Source: Spizellomyces punctatus DAOM BR117 (lineage: Eukaryota; Chytridiomycota; Chytridiomycetes; Spizellomycetales; Spizellomycetaceae). From it: a stretch of DNA of 64,000 nt. Numbering within the stretch: the first letter of the stretch is position 1; the number at the start of each line of letters is the position of its first letter. A model generated the notes under the pieces. The model did not search any database, was not told the DNA's origin, and saw only the letters and a program-made list of their open reading frames with translations. Positions 1 to 11,232 of the stretch are shown here, one piece after another. Made by a program: the position numbers and the translations under genes. Where the stretch lies: the NCBI RefSeq assembly GCF_000182565.1, contig NW_015971557.1, positions 186,001 to 250,000 of the forward strand, in the 5' to 3' direction.

Positions 1-545
1 CCGGAGGCATGACCTTCACGGTTCATTCTTGGTAGTGAGTCTTCTTTCCTGCCTCTCGTCTTTCCTTCCTGCTTGGCGAACAGGTGATAGATAAACCCTA
101 ACGCGTCCACATACAGTCTGGAGTTGTTGGGTATGAGTTCGGGTTCTCCCGACGGCACTGCAACTGGAAGGCTTATTGAAGCAATCGGGACCGTCGTTGG
201 CGTGGCTTGCAAGTGAACGCCTCACCTGATGCAGGACCGTCAGTTCCTTCTCTTCCTCCTCGTCCCTCCTCGTCGCTATCAGAATCCACTGTCCAGACGT
301 CTCCGTCAAGCAAACAGCCTGCGGACTCATTGAAGGCAGAGGCAGAATCACCCTCACGAAGATCGTAGTTGCACACGGTCGAGCCATTCTGCTGCCGGTC
401 AGAGTAGGGCGATCAGGAGAATCGAAGGGGAGAACGAAGTCACTTTACGGAGGAGTACACGTACCTCGCGATGTTTCTTCCTCTTTTTTTGCTTAGAAGC
501 TTCCCTCTTCCGTGAGAGGAGCTTTTGCAGCCCGCGAACGCCCAT
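1..545 (-). CDS. Asteroid/XPG-like PIN-domain protein, 5' part only
   Basis: Three exons are visible: 545-465, 391-226 and 157-1, running off the left edge. The start is MGVRGLQKLL, the typical N-terminus of XPG/FEN1-fold and asteroid-family proteins. The second exon carries an acidic insert (DSDSDEE). The third gives LYVDALGFIYHLF, which fits the first catalytic-core strand (consensus xVDGxxLxxxL) where XPG-type nucleases place an acidic metal ligand. Splice phases are 0 and 1, both introns are GT-AG (73 and 68 nt), and the last exon is open to the edge. The family comprises structure-specific nucleases and nuclease-like proteins of the nucleus. Whether this one is catalytic cannot be said, because most of the domain lies outside the window. 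The basic run after the start (KRKKHR-like) and the acidic insert separate the two conserved blocks more widely than usual. Confidence 0.62.
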
Positions 546-1005
546 CGTTACTCACAGTGAGGTAGACATCGTACATAAGTTAGAACAGTTTCCAAATGCC
601 GCTTTTATATAGCGAAATGCGGATTTGATCACGTGCCAGAAGAATTGATGGAGTTCTAATTGGCAGAACTTGATAGGAACCCTGCCAACTTGCCCACATG
701 CGATCGCCTTGCTGTCGGGACATACTGGAACAGAGATACGCTGAGCACCTGCAATATGCTGATGATCGTGCAATCAATGTTGGATGGGCACGGTAGACCA
801 GAAGTGTTCAGCAGGGTCGTAGCGTAGATTGGTTATATTAGCTTTTCCGAACCGGTTGTCACCGGTTTATCCCCTGGTGTATGTACATACCGTAGTAGAC
901 CAAGCCAACCGGTTAGGCACGCGTGTCGCCGAGGGCCCACTCCCACGGCGCCTGCACCATCATTCCTACGATGGTCTTCGCAGCTTACGCCAACCGCACT
1001 CCGAT
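546..1005. promoter_or_regulatory. Divergent intergenic region
   Basis: These 460 bp separate the starts of the XPG-like gene (minus) and the sorting nexin gene (plus), so they should hold both promoters. I see no convincing TATA box or repeat. The short open stretches inside lack good starts and family resemblance. Confidence 0.4.
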
Positions 1006-4000
1006 ATGCCGTCCACCAATAGACCCACTGGTACCACCTCCACGTCCCCCATAGATGCGATCCTCACAAGAGTTGAAGCATATCCCCGGACAACTGTCAT
1101 TGTGCTATGTCTCGCTATTCTCGCCAAGAACTACACTATAATATATCGTCTCATATACCATGCGTTGGTTGTCGTCGGCATTGTTGTACTATATGGATGG
1201 TGGAATGCCCTATTTCCTATTATTTTTCGGAACAAGGGGCGAAAACCTGTTAGAGACAAGCGGCCAATACGGGCTTTGACCTTTACGCAGCCACGAGTAT
1301 GGAAGAGCTATATGATGGAGAGGGAGAAGGAAAAAGTGGTTTTTAGGCCACAAGCATTTGTGGAAAACAGGCAGATCCAGCAAGTCATTGACGACCTGCT
1401 TTTCTTTATCAGTCGGGATTTTATTCGGAGCTGGTGGTATTCTGGCATTGGTCCAGAGCCCATCTTTGTGTCCCGCGTCGATGCAGTCGTATATGACGCC
1501 TCAGTCCAAGTGAAGCAACGACTGGAGCGGATTGACTTTGTACATTTTGTTGCTTCCCGAGCGCTTCCGTTGCTCACGGCCCATGTAACGGAGTACCGAC
1601 GAGCAGAGCGTCTGTTGCGCGGGCACAAGCTTCAGCGCACCGTCACAGAATCTGATGAAATGGACTGCCAATTAGCAAGGCATTACATGAATGGACGATT
1701 GCACCCCGCCATTTCTGCCAACCCTACCCCAACGGTTTCGTTAGAACACGGATACCTACGGCGGATAATCGAAGCAACTTTGCCGTTGATTTGCCCGGCG
1801 AATGAGATCTCTAGTAGACTTTTTGTCATCATTGTCAGGGAAATTCTTGTATGCAAAGTCGTGCAGCCTGCACTGGACCTTTTGGCGGATCCTGATTTTT
1901 GGAATCAGACGATTGATATGTTGGTGCGTATCGTGGTTTGAATGCCGCTGGTCAGTAAGAGTTCGTTCTAACAGTTTTGAAATATGACTTTTTCCAGACC
2001 GACCGAATGCTACAACAGGAACAGTGAGTACACTATTCAGCCCATTTTTTTTTTGCTGCTGATTTGTCACATTGTCAACCGACTCTCTACCAGAACTCTC
2101 CTTCATAAGATCCAAGAGGTTTTAGAAAAGCAACCCCCGTTACCGACGCTCGATTCTGAAAGTTCTTTAGCACCCCGTATGCGTACATTTGACGAATTTA
2201 TCAAGCTCATCAAACGCTGCGATAACCTTTTGGATGCATTACGGATACGGGATATGGTGCTGACGGAAATGCATAAAAAAGAAACGGAAACAGGTGAGAT
2301 TGCTGTTTGGTCAAAGGCTGTGCGAGATCCACCATTAACATAATGTATAGCCAATTGCCGGCCATCTGATATCATTAATGGCGTAAGAGTTGCGGATACG
2401 AGAATTTATATTAATAGACTGCAAGTTGCGTTGAAACGAGTGGATAAGAGGATATCTGGGCTAGGGGGACGCAATAAGGTAAGGAAATCATGCTTCATGC
2501 AACATGAAGACTAGCGTAATAATATTTTTTCTGGCAGAACTCTCGTGAGAAAGCCAAACAACGCGAACGGCCAACACTCGCAGCAGTGCTCCATGATCCA
2601 CTTTTATTGTCGTATTTCACAGAATTTATGGATCAGGAGGGAAGAATGCCGTATCTTCAGTTCTGGATCGTCGTCAACGGAGTTAGAAATCAGCTGAACG
2701 AAGATGAGGAACACCACGATATCCCTACCAACGATGAGATGCTTGGAGAGAGATCTGACGTCGATTGGAGGCCTATCAGCGAGGACATTCACAGTGTTTA
2801 CACGGAATTTTTGGCCCCCAACCTTAAATCCAAACTGGCCATTGACAAAGAGCTCTGCACAAAGATGGATTTATTAATTTCTTATGTGCATTGGGAGCCG
2901 GGTGCAGCCAAGAACCACGTTATAGCGGCTTTGAAAATCCTGTTTGAAGCTCAGGACCAAGTTTTTCGGATAATGGCGGATGAGGATTACACCAGTTTCA
3001 TGCGGAGTACATTATACATGAAACTTGTGGCTCACTTGATGCAGGATCACTCCCCCAGGCGCTCGCAGGATTCAATAGAGTTGGAATATGGGCATAATGA
3101 CCCGCGACGATCATCGACGGAAGTTGACAGAGCTGTCGTGAGTCCTGTAGGATCAGAAGACGAACTGCCAGATGCTAGCCGTTCCGTCGTGCCAAAAAAG
3201 AAATCATTTATCAACGTATTCAAAAAGGGAAAGTCAAAGGCAGCGGGTGAAGTTGAGCCTATTCTCCCTGCTGGTCATCCAGCCAATGTACCTCCGTTAC
3301 CTCCCGTTCGCACTGACTCCATCGACAACGTGGAAGGAGAGCTGCAGTCTATACTAGATAATCCGGACAATGCCTTCGCAGGGCCGTTTTTGAGGGGTAG
3401 GAGCAAGGTGCAAGGGCGAAGGATGAAGGTGAAGCCCCGATCTGTTGACGCTATGGAGGGGAGACGGAAGGACAGCGAAACAAGTCAATTGGTTGGCATG
3501 GGAGAAAAAATGTCTGGCAGGTTAGCTGGATTGTTTAGAAGGAACTCGAGTGGAAAGATGGCTTCGGGTAGTACTGCCTCATCGCCCGTCCGCAGCCGTA
3601 CCAAATCGCCTGCCAGCATATTGTCCAGTGATCAATCGGATGGAGTACGGGATCGCGGTCGACTGCGTTTCACTCTTGGTTCCGATAACGAAGTTAGCTC
3701 TACTTCCGAAGATGATGATCCTGAAAATGAGGATGTGGAAGTGGATTTTGAGGAGCATGAGGATGATTTGGTTGGGAGTACGCTATCTACTAGTACCGAT
3801 ATCCAATCAAGAACCCATGATACCACCGACGATCCGACTCTGTCCGTTTTATCGCGACATCCCAAAATTCCCGTCTCGCTCCCATTAGTACTTGGATCGC
3901 CGAAAGCCTTGAAAGACCTTTCTGACCGTATTGAGCGACTGACACATGAAGAGAATGAGGTAGCTAGACAAATTGCGCAGGCCGAGACGGAGGCATGGCC

Positions 4001-5436
4001 ACCCGACCGATTGCGCGAGCTAGAATTGATGAAATTGGGACTTGGCGCCCTTTTGAGTGAAGCCAGAGGGGAGAAAACAAAGATGGAAGAAACCGAGATC
4101 AGGGAATTCATCACACCCGTATGTTCTTATACCGGCGTCTGCGACTGATCTTTGCCCTTTAATGACCAATATTTTTATTGCAGGAGCGTGCAAAAGCTGA
4201 AATTGTTGACACTCGCATTGTATCCAGAGATGGAAAAGAGTATGCAGCGTACATTATCCAAGTTACACTTTTGAATGCGCCCGACATGAGAGAACCCACA
4301 ACAGGAAGCGAAGCGAAATCTCGCTCCTGGACAATTTTGCGACGTTATTCCGAATTTTTCACGTTACATCAAACTCTGAGATCCAAGTTTCCGATTGTAC
4401 AACGATTGGATTTCCCTAGCAAAGTGTTGAAAGGAATTATGAAGTTGAAGAAGGACTTTGTTGAGAATCGTAGGGTTGCACTGGATGATTATCTACAGGT
4501 GAGAAAACAGCTCCCGTTACAGCCTTATTACTACAAGCTAAGGTCACGTAACGCCCTCCTCAGAGCATAATGAAATATACCGATATTTGCCAATCGTCAG
4601 AGCTAAGGCGATTCATCTGTCATGAACATGTTGCGAAATTGTTGACCGTTCGATCTTCTATTTTATCCGATCGACGTCCGAAGCGGTCCCTCTTGAAGAA
4701 CCTTTTGCAAAATGCGGATGAGTCTACTGACGCAGCACATCGCGATCCTCAACGAAACGATGGCGCCCCATTGTCATCTCCCTCCATTTTTCCCTCTGAA
4801 GGAAACGATGCTGGATTCCGTAGTGGACTGCTTGCTCGGCCGCCAAGTAAAAGCGAACCATCGATCAGTCCAACCATCAATTCATCAGCCTACTCTCCCG
4901 CACCATCTTCAACTACCGGCGAAGTATTACCAGCCGCCTCCACCACAGACGCAATATTCGATCTATTCATTGAATTGTTTGAGCTTCGTGAAAAGAACAA
5001 CTGGTTCCGAAGACAAGCTGTTGGACTCGTCCTTCAGCAACTATTCGGTGGAACCGTTGAGCGTAAAGTAACTGAAAACCTCCGATGGATGGTCTCTGAA
5101 GACAACATTGCATTTTACCTCACGCATCTCAGAGAAACATTTTGGCCAAACGCTGCCTCCTTTTATTCCCCACCCGTCTCTTCTCCGTCCAAACAAGACC
5201 GAACACCAGCAAATAAACTTCGTACAAAAACTGCAGCCCAAAGTAAACTCTCGAGTCTTTTACCGGAATTATTGGGCGGCATGGTTGGACGCAAAAATGC
5301 CCGAAAGGGGGCTAACCGTCTATGGGCGGTATTTCAAAACAGAAGATTGAACCAACAATTGGCGTATAGTCTTTTAGATGAAGTCTGGGGGATCGTGTTT
5401 CCAGAGATCGAGGGGGTTGTGGGTGAAAGGAGATAG
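1006..5436 (+). CDS. MDM1: SNX13/Mdm1-type sorting nexin (PXA-RGS-PX-Nexin_C)
   Basis: Exons: 1006-1923, 1998-2023, 2094-2293, 2351-2478, 2538-4118, 4184-4498, 4564-5436; the sum gives 1346 residues. Two hydrophobic segments lie near residues 30-70, followed by a PXA domain (about 90-330) ending in the DPDFWNQTIDML region. An RGS-like domain starts near residue 434 (LLSYFTEFMDQEGRMPYLQFW). A low-complexity S/D/E-rich linker follows, with a short coiled coil before a PX domain (about 950-1070, RRYSEFFTLH and KVLKGIMKLK). A Nexin_C domain closes the protein. Family members tether ER to vacuole/endosome or lipid droplets and bind phosphoinositides through PX. The RGS module is present as in animal SNX13/14/25. 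The ATG at 1006 is the first in frame and precedes the membrane anchor directly; the 26-nt second exon is supported by phase. Confidence 0.9.
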
Positions 5437-5690
5437 TGGGTATTATTGTTTTTGCTTGATGCCAATTCTTCGCTGTATGATATGCTGATACCCTTTACCC
5501 GTGTAATATTGTAATCTGTATATTTTTGCCTTTTTAACATGTGTGTTGATTCCTGTTACCCATTGTATGCAACTAGCGTGGCTTGAACAACTATCTGCTA
5601 GGAGGTCATAACCTTTTGTTTTTTTGGCAATTATCTACATCTCAAAATAAACTACAAAAAAAGCTCCATCCAATCTTTTCACGTAGCGTC

Positions 5691-6821
5691 TCACATTGCT
5701 ACCGCCTGTAAAGGATCCGTTTGTACAGGTTCCTTCTCTTCAGTATTTTCCGCAGTAACTGACTGTCCAGGTGCGTCAGCTTCTGTTTCCGCAGGCTCCT
5801 CATCTACATTCAGCGTTTCTGATGCAGATATCGGATTCGGTTGTTCATTGACTACTTCAGGGGCGGGTAATTCTTGAAGGGGGTCAGTAAGTTCTTGGCG
5901 GGGTGTGGCGGTTTGGAATTGACTATATACAATAAGAATTGGGATGGATTCATGAGATATCTGCGTGTGTACCACCCAAGTCACAAACATACCCAAATCC
6001 TTCTTCTTCTTCTCCTTCGGTTGCTGGTCCGTCCACGGAGGAACTGAAAATCGCCGCGGCCGATACCGCGGCACTAGCACGTCTTTTTGGGCGGAAGGTT
6101 TGGAATGTTGTCATTGGGCGTGGGGCACGTAGTGGTGCGTTGTCGCTATCAGTCGTTACTTGTGTGTCTGACAATGCTGTGGAGAGAGGTTCCTCATTGG
6201 AGGAAATGTCAACCAGCTGCTTGCTTGGAGTCAGTGCCTGCTTTGGTTCAGGTCTTTCTGGCTTTGATGGAGGGGTTGTCGAAGGAGGTGGTCGTGTTAC
6301 TGGGCGCTGCTTGATAAGGTAGTAATCGTCAATTACGCATGCCCGTTTCAGCCGCGCAAAGTCAACATTAAACCAACCTGGCTTTGAGCAAAACTTGTGA
6401 TCCTTCGTATCTGTTCATTACTCATCAACTCTGCGTCTTCCTCATGTCGTAAAAACTCGTCGTCTTCCAAGTCGTCATCACGTACAACAGGTTCATCAAA
6501 CCCAACGCCTGTCGGCACTGCCTGATATCCACCAGCTCTAAAAGCACCTGGAACAATCCTCCCCACTCCATCGGCTCCAACCACCCCCTCACGTCGGAAC
6601 CTGAAAAGTGCGGCCAGTCTCTCCCAAAACGCACTACTTTGTCTTGGGCTGCCGAAAGCACCGTGAGGTCCATGTGGGTTATTGAGAAGGTTTTCGAATT
6701 CCAAGTCATCGATTTCGTCATAGTCGAATGTGAGCTGAGTTGGAAGACCGCGTCCTCCTGCGGTTGCCCAGCTCGAGTTTGGGCAGCAGTAGGAGGCGGT
6801 TGCACCCAAACAGTTTCCCAT
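5691..6821 (-). CDS. Candidate N-myristoylated, palmitoylated membrane-associated protein
   Basis: Exons 6821-6378, 6306-5993 and 5922-5691 give 329 residues. The N-terminus is MGNCLGA, with Gly2 and Cys4 as in dually acylated proteins, followed by a Cys pair at about residues 12-13. Then come an acidic DDLEFENLL motif, a Phe/Arg-rich patch (LAALFRFRR), an acidic block and a Pro/Ser/Glu-rich, probably disordered tail. The combination MGNC plus EFENL recalls the AP-1-associated regulator gadkin (AP1AR), whose N-terminus is also acylated and carries such a motif; this is a faint resemblance, not an assignment. I recognise no enzymatic domain. Membrane attachment is inferred from the N-terminus. 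Both introns (71 and 70 nt) are GT-AG and phase-consistent. Confidence 0.68.
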
Positions 6822-7098
6822 TCTTGTCGTTTAACGGTCAAATTTATTGTCTTAAAGTGTGCTAAAGCACCATTTGCTAAAGTTCGAAAAAGCACAGCGC
6901 TGGCCTCTGCTCCTTGTACTCTGGGAAACTGCTTGTGTGGGCGGTCGTTGTAAATGACGAATGAAGAAGGATGAAATCTCCAAAATGCGCGGAAAGCGAA
7001 CGCTCATCGCCTGGGTGCCTCTCACGTGCCATGTGTCACCTGTCAATTGCAACTTGAATAAGCGAGCTTCCAAGCATTCCACTTGTTCAATCCTTCGC

Positions 7099-8232
7099 AT
7101 GGAGGGTCCGCCCCGATGTAAATGTGGTTTGCCTGCTATCGAAAGCGTTGTGAAGAAGAGGACAAAGAATTTTGGTCGTACGTAGGCTTCTGTGGCGACT
7201 GCTAGAACAAGTCTCGTCTAGACTAAACGATCGCAAACCTTGCTGTCAGAACACTTTTGGAGGTGTCAAAACTACCTCTATAAATCAAGACCTTGCGACT
7301 TCTTTCAGTGGATACCCGCTGCAGACATCATGTCTCGCCACCAGCCCAGTACACCAAAAAGGACCTCAACCCCATCCTCTTCATTTCCTCCCCAAGCGCC
7401 TCGAAAAGCACGACCCATCCGTGCCGACAACAACTTTTTCAAACGGCCTCGCTCACCGTCTCCTCTTGCACCATATAGCACAAAATCACCTGTCCCAGGG
7501 TTCTCGGCTTTGACACTAGACGGTAGCCAAATTTACGATTCGGATGCAAGTTCCGATGATAATGATCTAATGTACCAGGCGGTCTCTAGACCGGCCGACC
7601 AGCTTGCCTCTCAAATGAGATCGCAGGACAGAGATGGGGAAGAGGATATGATGCAGGGAATGGAGGTTCAAAGTCAGGAACAAGGGCTAGTGGATCCATT
7701 TAATAGTCAGCCAACGTCGGCAGGGGCAGCGAAATTGCCAGCAGGCGCATCACGACATACTGGATATCAACCCGCTCCATGGCCGAATTGGACACCCCAA
7801 GGAAATAATAGTACCACGTCTACATCCTTACCCACCTCTTCCGGTTTGCGAACCCCACAATCACATCCGCGTCCTCAGGTCGAAACTCCGCCTCCATCGA
7901 GAGACAAGTCAATTCCAAAGCAAGCCACTGGAATTCTGTCACAGCATTCTATAGATGCTTCCCCATCACTCCGTCGCCATTTCTCCCAGCAGTCCCATTT
8001 TGAATCACAAGATTCCCAACAATCCCCGGATCAGGGGGACGTCCTTTCAGGCACATCGTCAGATTCGATACATTCATATGTGTCCTATTTAGAATCCGAA
8101 ATCCGGCGCAAAGATCGACAACTCCTCGCCCTGCGAAAATCCAAAGAGCACCTGCAACGTGAACTGCGAACAACAAAGAGGGAGGCAGACAGAAAGGCAA
8201 AGTTTTGTGAACGGTGCGCGCAGAGTTTGTGA
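7099..8232 (+). CDS. GRF-type zinc-finger protein with C-terminal coiled coil
   Basis: Exons 7099-7177 and 7250-8232 encode 353 residues. The first 45 or so residues form a GRF zinc finger split by the intron: RCKCGLPA, then NFGQHFWRC and PCDFFQW, with the spaced Cys ligands and the GR/Q-x-F-W core of the family. GRF fingers occur in DNA and RNA metabolism proteins (TOP3A, APE2, NEIL3, TTF2) and bind single-stranded nucleic acid. The middle is long, Ser/Pro/Gln-rich and probably disordered. The last 50 residues form a charged helix (YLESEIRRKDRQLLALRKS) ending in CERCAQSL. No nuclease or helicase domain is present, so the finger is the only recognisable module. The start is the first ATG before the finger. 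Confidence 0.8.
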
Positions 8233-8699
8233 GGCGGGAAATGTGTGGGTTCACTCCTGTTACCCGGTGGTTGCATATGTACATAGACAAATTTTGGATT
8301 GCTTGAATTTTGGGCACTGCTTTTGCTGATATTTTTAATGCGTACCTATTGGAATATACGCCTTTAAGATCCCAGATTGTGTCATTCAATAGTCCGAACT
8401 CTGCTAGGGGAATGTGGTAATTAGTTGAATTATCGTACCTGCTTAGACTGAGGAATTACGAGAGACCTATTCTCCTAATAGCAGTTGACGTTTCACTGCA
8501 TTAAAGTGCAATCGTTGAAATGAAATGTTATGTTCGTCCTGACCGAATTCCAGCTCTTTTTCGACAGTTGTTACATAGCTACACCTTCTGCCAAAAATCG
8601 ATATCACAGCGTCGGCAGCCACAATGTGACGTGCATCTATTATTATGCAGATCGGCGACAACGGCACTTTGATGAAACACACAATCCTATCTGGTTTGT
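8233..8699. other. Convergent intergenic region
   Basis: These 467 bp lie between the 3' ends of the GRF protein gene and the small minus-strand gene. A minus-strand open stretch at 8467-8700 could be translated, but it has no start, no phase-compatible junction to the neighbouring exon and no family resemblance. I see no repeat or RNA gene. Confidence 0.4.
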
Positions 8700-9074
8700 T
8701 TATTGACCCAACGTCGTCTCTATATGCATGAGAGAAAGAAGAGATTGTTATATTCGTCTGCTTACGAACAGTACATTCGATAGATAGGCATGCGTTTCGG
8801 GGACTACACACCACACGATCCAACCAGCATCAAGCTCAGCCCTAAATGCTGGATCCAATCCAGGATGAGCATCCATAAACCTTCGAGCAGCGTTCTGCTG
8901 TTTGCGGAGTTGTTCTTTTAATTCTTCAATTTCCTCTTTTTGACGTTGATAGAACCAGCGCTCCTCTGCTTTGCGATGCGAGAGCCAGACCAAATTACGA
9001 ATGATGTGAGATTGGATGCGGAGTCGTCCGCAAGGGTGGTTAACGTGAGACGGACTATAGCGTAGAAAGTACAT
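8700..9074 (-). CDS. Small basic coiled-coil protein, unrecognised
   Basis: Exons 9074-8825 and 8719-8700 give 89 residues. After a short N-terminus (MYFLRYSPSHV) comes a long amphipathic, strongly charged helix (RQKEEIEELKEQLRKQQNAA) and then DAHPGLDPAFRAELDAE. The last exon adds only six codons; its acceptor (TATAG) and phase fit, but it is short enough to be uncertain. Without the splice the frame would end at 8748. The basic N-terminus with Arg and few acidic residues could be a mitochondrial presequence; this is inference. The gene is divergent from the F-box gene (185 bp apart). I do not recognise a family. Confidence 0.5.
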
Positions 9075-9258
9075 GGTTTTGATGTGATGTTGCTTTTTCG
9101 TAAAAGCGCTTTGAGCCTTACTTGAAAGATGGGTCTTTGCAATGTTGATCGGGCTCTTACCTAAAACTATGGCTTAGCATTCGATCGTGACGCATCAAGG
9201 TTGACACGACCAGCTTGCCACCATTTCCTCCCAAAATGAATGCTCGAGGAAAAGGAAT

Positions 9259-10738
9259 ATGGATGCTGACGTTCTTTTACTAATATTGGAGCATGTAGAC
9301 GTGAGAACCCTTTTGAAAGCTCAGCTAACCTGTCGACTATGGAGAAGAATTGGTACGAAACTTGAAAAGTATGATTGTTCAACGCTGGAGCATTAACAAT
9401 TGCTTTCTTATCCAGCTGCTGCGACGTGGAAGGCGCACTGCCTTCGTGATTGGCCAGGCCTTCGCACAAAAGCTCAAATCAACAAGAGGAAATATCCTAG
9501 CCAGTCAGAAGGGCCACTTTTGGATGAAACTTCTTCCAGTAGCGGACTTGAGAGCTGGTCGGAATATTACCGACAGAGATATCGTGAGCGACGCAAACAT
9601 CTCTTGGAAGCCAGATGTTCTCTTGTTTACAACCTGGAAGTTGATCCTGGATCCCAGTTTCAAGTTTCACCGAAACAAGATGAATCACCATTTGAAGGCG
9701 ACGAGCGGTGGAAAACGCTGTTATATCCGTCTCGTCATGCGAATGCCTACTTTTGCAATATCCACGACTCTATATACAGCTGTCCAGATTATGCAGAAGA
9801 ATTCATCTTGGCTCGACGCTTCCTTATATCAATGCTTTATCAAATGAGGCTCGAGGGATGTGAAACGATGAAAGTAGATCGAGTTGAACCAACCGATCAT
9901 CCATGTCTTGTACGAGTCGTGCGAAATCGTCATCCGGAACATGCTCAAGATGGCAGGACCTCTTTTCTTTGCTTTGTTGAGACTATGGAAATTGTTGATG
10001 TAGACGCGGAAGGGGACGTCAAAATTTGGTACAGAAGACTGATGGACTGTGACCACAGTGGGAAACCAAAAGATCGCGTGCGAGGACTGGATCGAGAGGG
10101 CTTCTTGGAACGGTTGCTTGAAAAGGAACAGACCATTCTAGATCAATATCCCCATGGAATGTGTAAGTGGGCCATTTTTGATTATACCTGGCTGGGCGCA
10201 TGGCTGAATTTGCAATGCGTCCGGCCGTTGACAGCTCAAAGGCTTTATGGAGATCCCAAAAGGTTCCCCCTAGCACGACGTTATGTCTTTCGAAATTCAA
10301 AGTAGATATCATTTGTGTAATTTTATAAAACAATTTCTTTTTTTGCATAGCGACCTAACCCGAGATTTCTACCAAAAAAGAGTTTCCTTTATGCAAGGCG
10401 ATGATGAGGATACACCTATACGCCCTTGGCTAAATCCGCACTCGCAGGTAGCCAACCTCGTTGCACCACGGATATACGGTAGTAGGGAAGTCTGTCTTGT
10501 TCTTTCAGGATTCGGGTAAAGAACTTTATTTTCTTTGGTTGATTTACAGAACTGTTTGACCTCATGTCCCGAAATTTTCAGACACCAACGTGTTCCTGTT
10601 CTCTGCGAAACAGGGCAAGAACTTCCTGAAGATTATGCATCCCCAGATGAGACTCATCTTGATCGACCCACTTCAGCAATGTGGAAAGTCTGGTTACGGC
10701 ATGGATGTTGGTCCTTGCCACCAGAATTTGAAAGTTGA
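9259..10738 (+). CDS. F-box protein
   Basis: Exons 9259-9352, 9416-10301, 10351-10515 and 10582-10738 join in phase to 433 residues. The N-terminus is an F-box of about 35 residues (LLLILEHVDVRTLLKAQLTC then RLWRRI), the helix set that binds SKP1. The rest is a globular Trp/Tyr-rich region (FCNIHDSIYSC, FVETMEIVDVD, LGAWLNLQ) with no WD40 or leucine-rich repeats that I can see. F-box proteins choose substrates for SCF ubiquitin ligases. A SKP1 gene lies 40 kb away in the same window, but the substrate cannot be inferred. The donor of exon 2 (AA|GTAGAT) and the acceptor at 10350 are fixed by phase and by continuity of the downstream frame. Confidence 0.8.
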
Positions 10739-11232
10739 TGAAAAAAGATGTGTGTTCGCGCGAACTGCAGAGAAAAGATACAGTAAGCGATGGAGTGACA
10801 TCAGGATGACTCTTGTCTGCCATGTAGATTTTAATAGCAGCTGCTTTGGTTATTGTTTCACCTAATCATTTTCACCATCATCGACAATGAAATATAAAAC
10901 TGTCTTCTCATTTTGGGACTACAAAAGCGGCTATGGGTCTTTTGATTCTGTTGAATGATACTATAGGTGATGCAAGGCCTGTGAACAACAAGTGTCGTGG
11001 GATCACGCATGCACGTAGCCATCGCAGAAATCAAGTTTCCAGGTGAGGTAATATTCTCCATGTTAGACATAAAAACAAACGTTTTATGAATCCAACATAG
11101 AACACGATACAACAAAGAAATGGTAACAATAATATAAGTAAATATAAGGTCCAACTGACCAACAAAGAAACTCCCATCTGCATCTACTCTACAAATTCTG
11201 GTTCAAAAGTCCAGGCAGTATCGGGTTGGACA
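10739..11232. other. Convergent intergenic region
   Basis: These 494 bp separate the stop codons of the F-box gene and the desaturase gene and should hold both 3' UTRs. AT-rich runs are present. I see no other gene. Confidence 0.4.

Noticed and set aside
8467..8823. Longer minus-strand frame that could be an extra exon of the small coiled-coil gene
   Set aside because: No splice junction joins it in phase to the exon at 8825-9074; the six-codon last exon fits instead.
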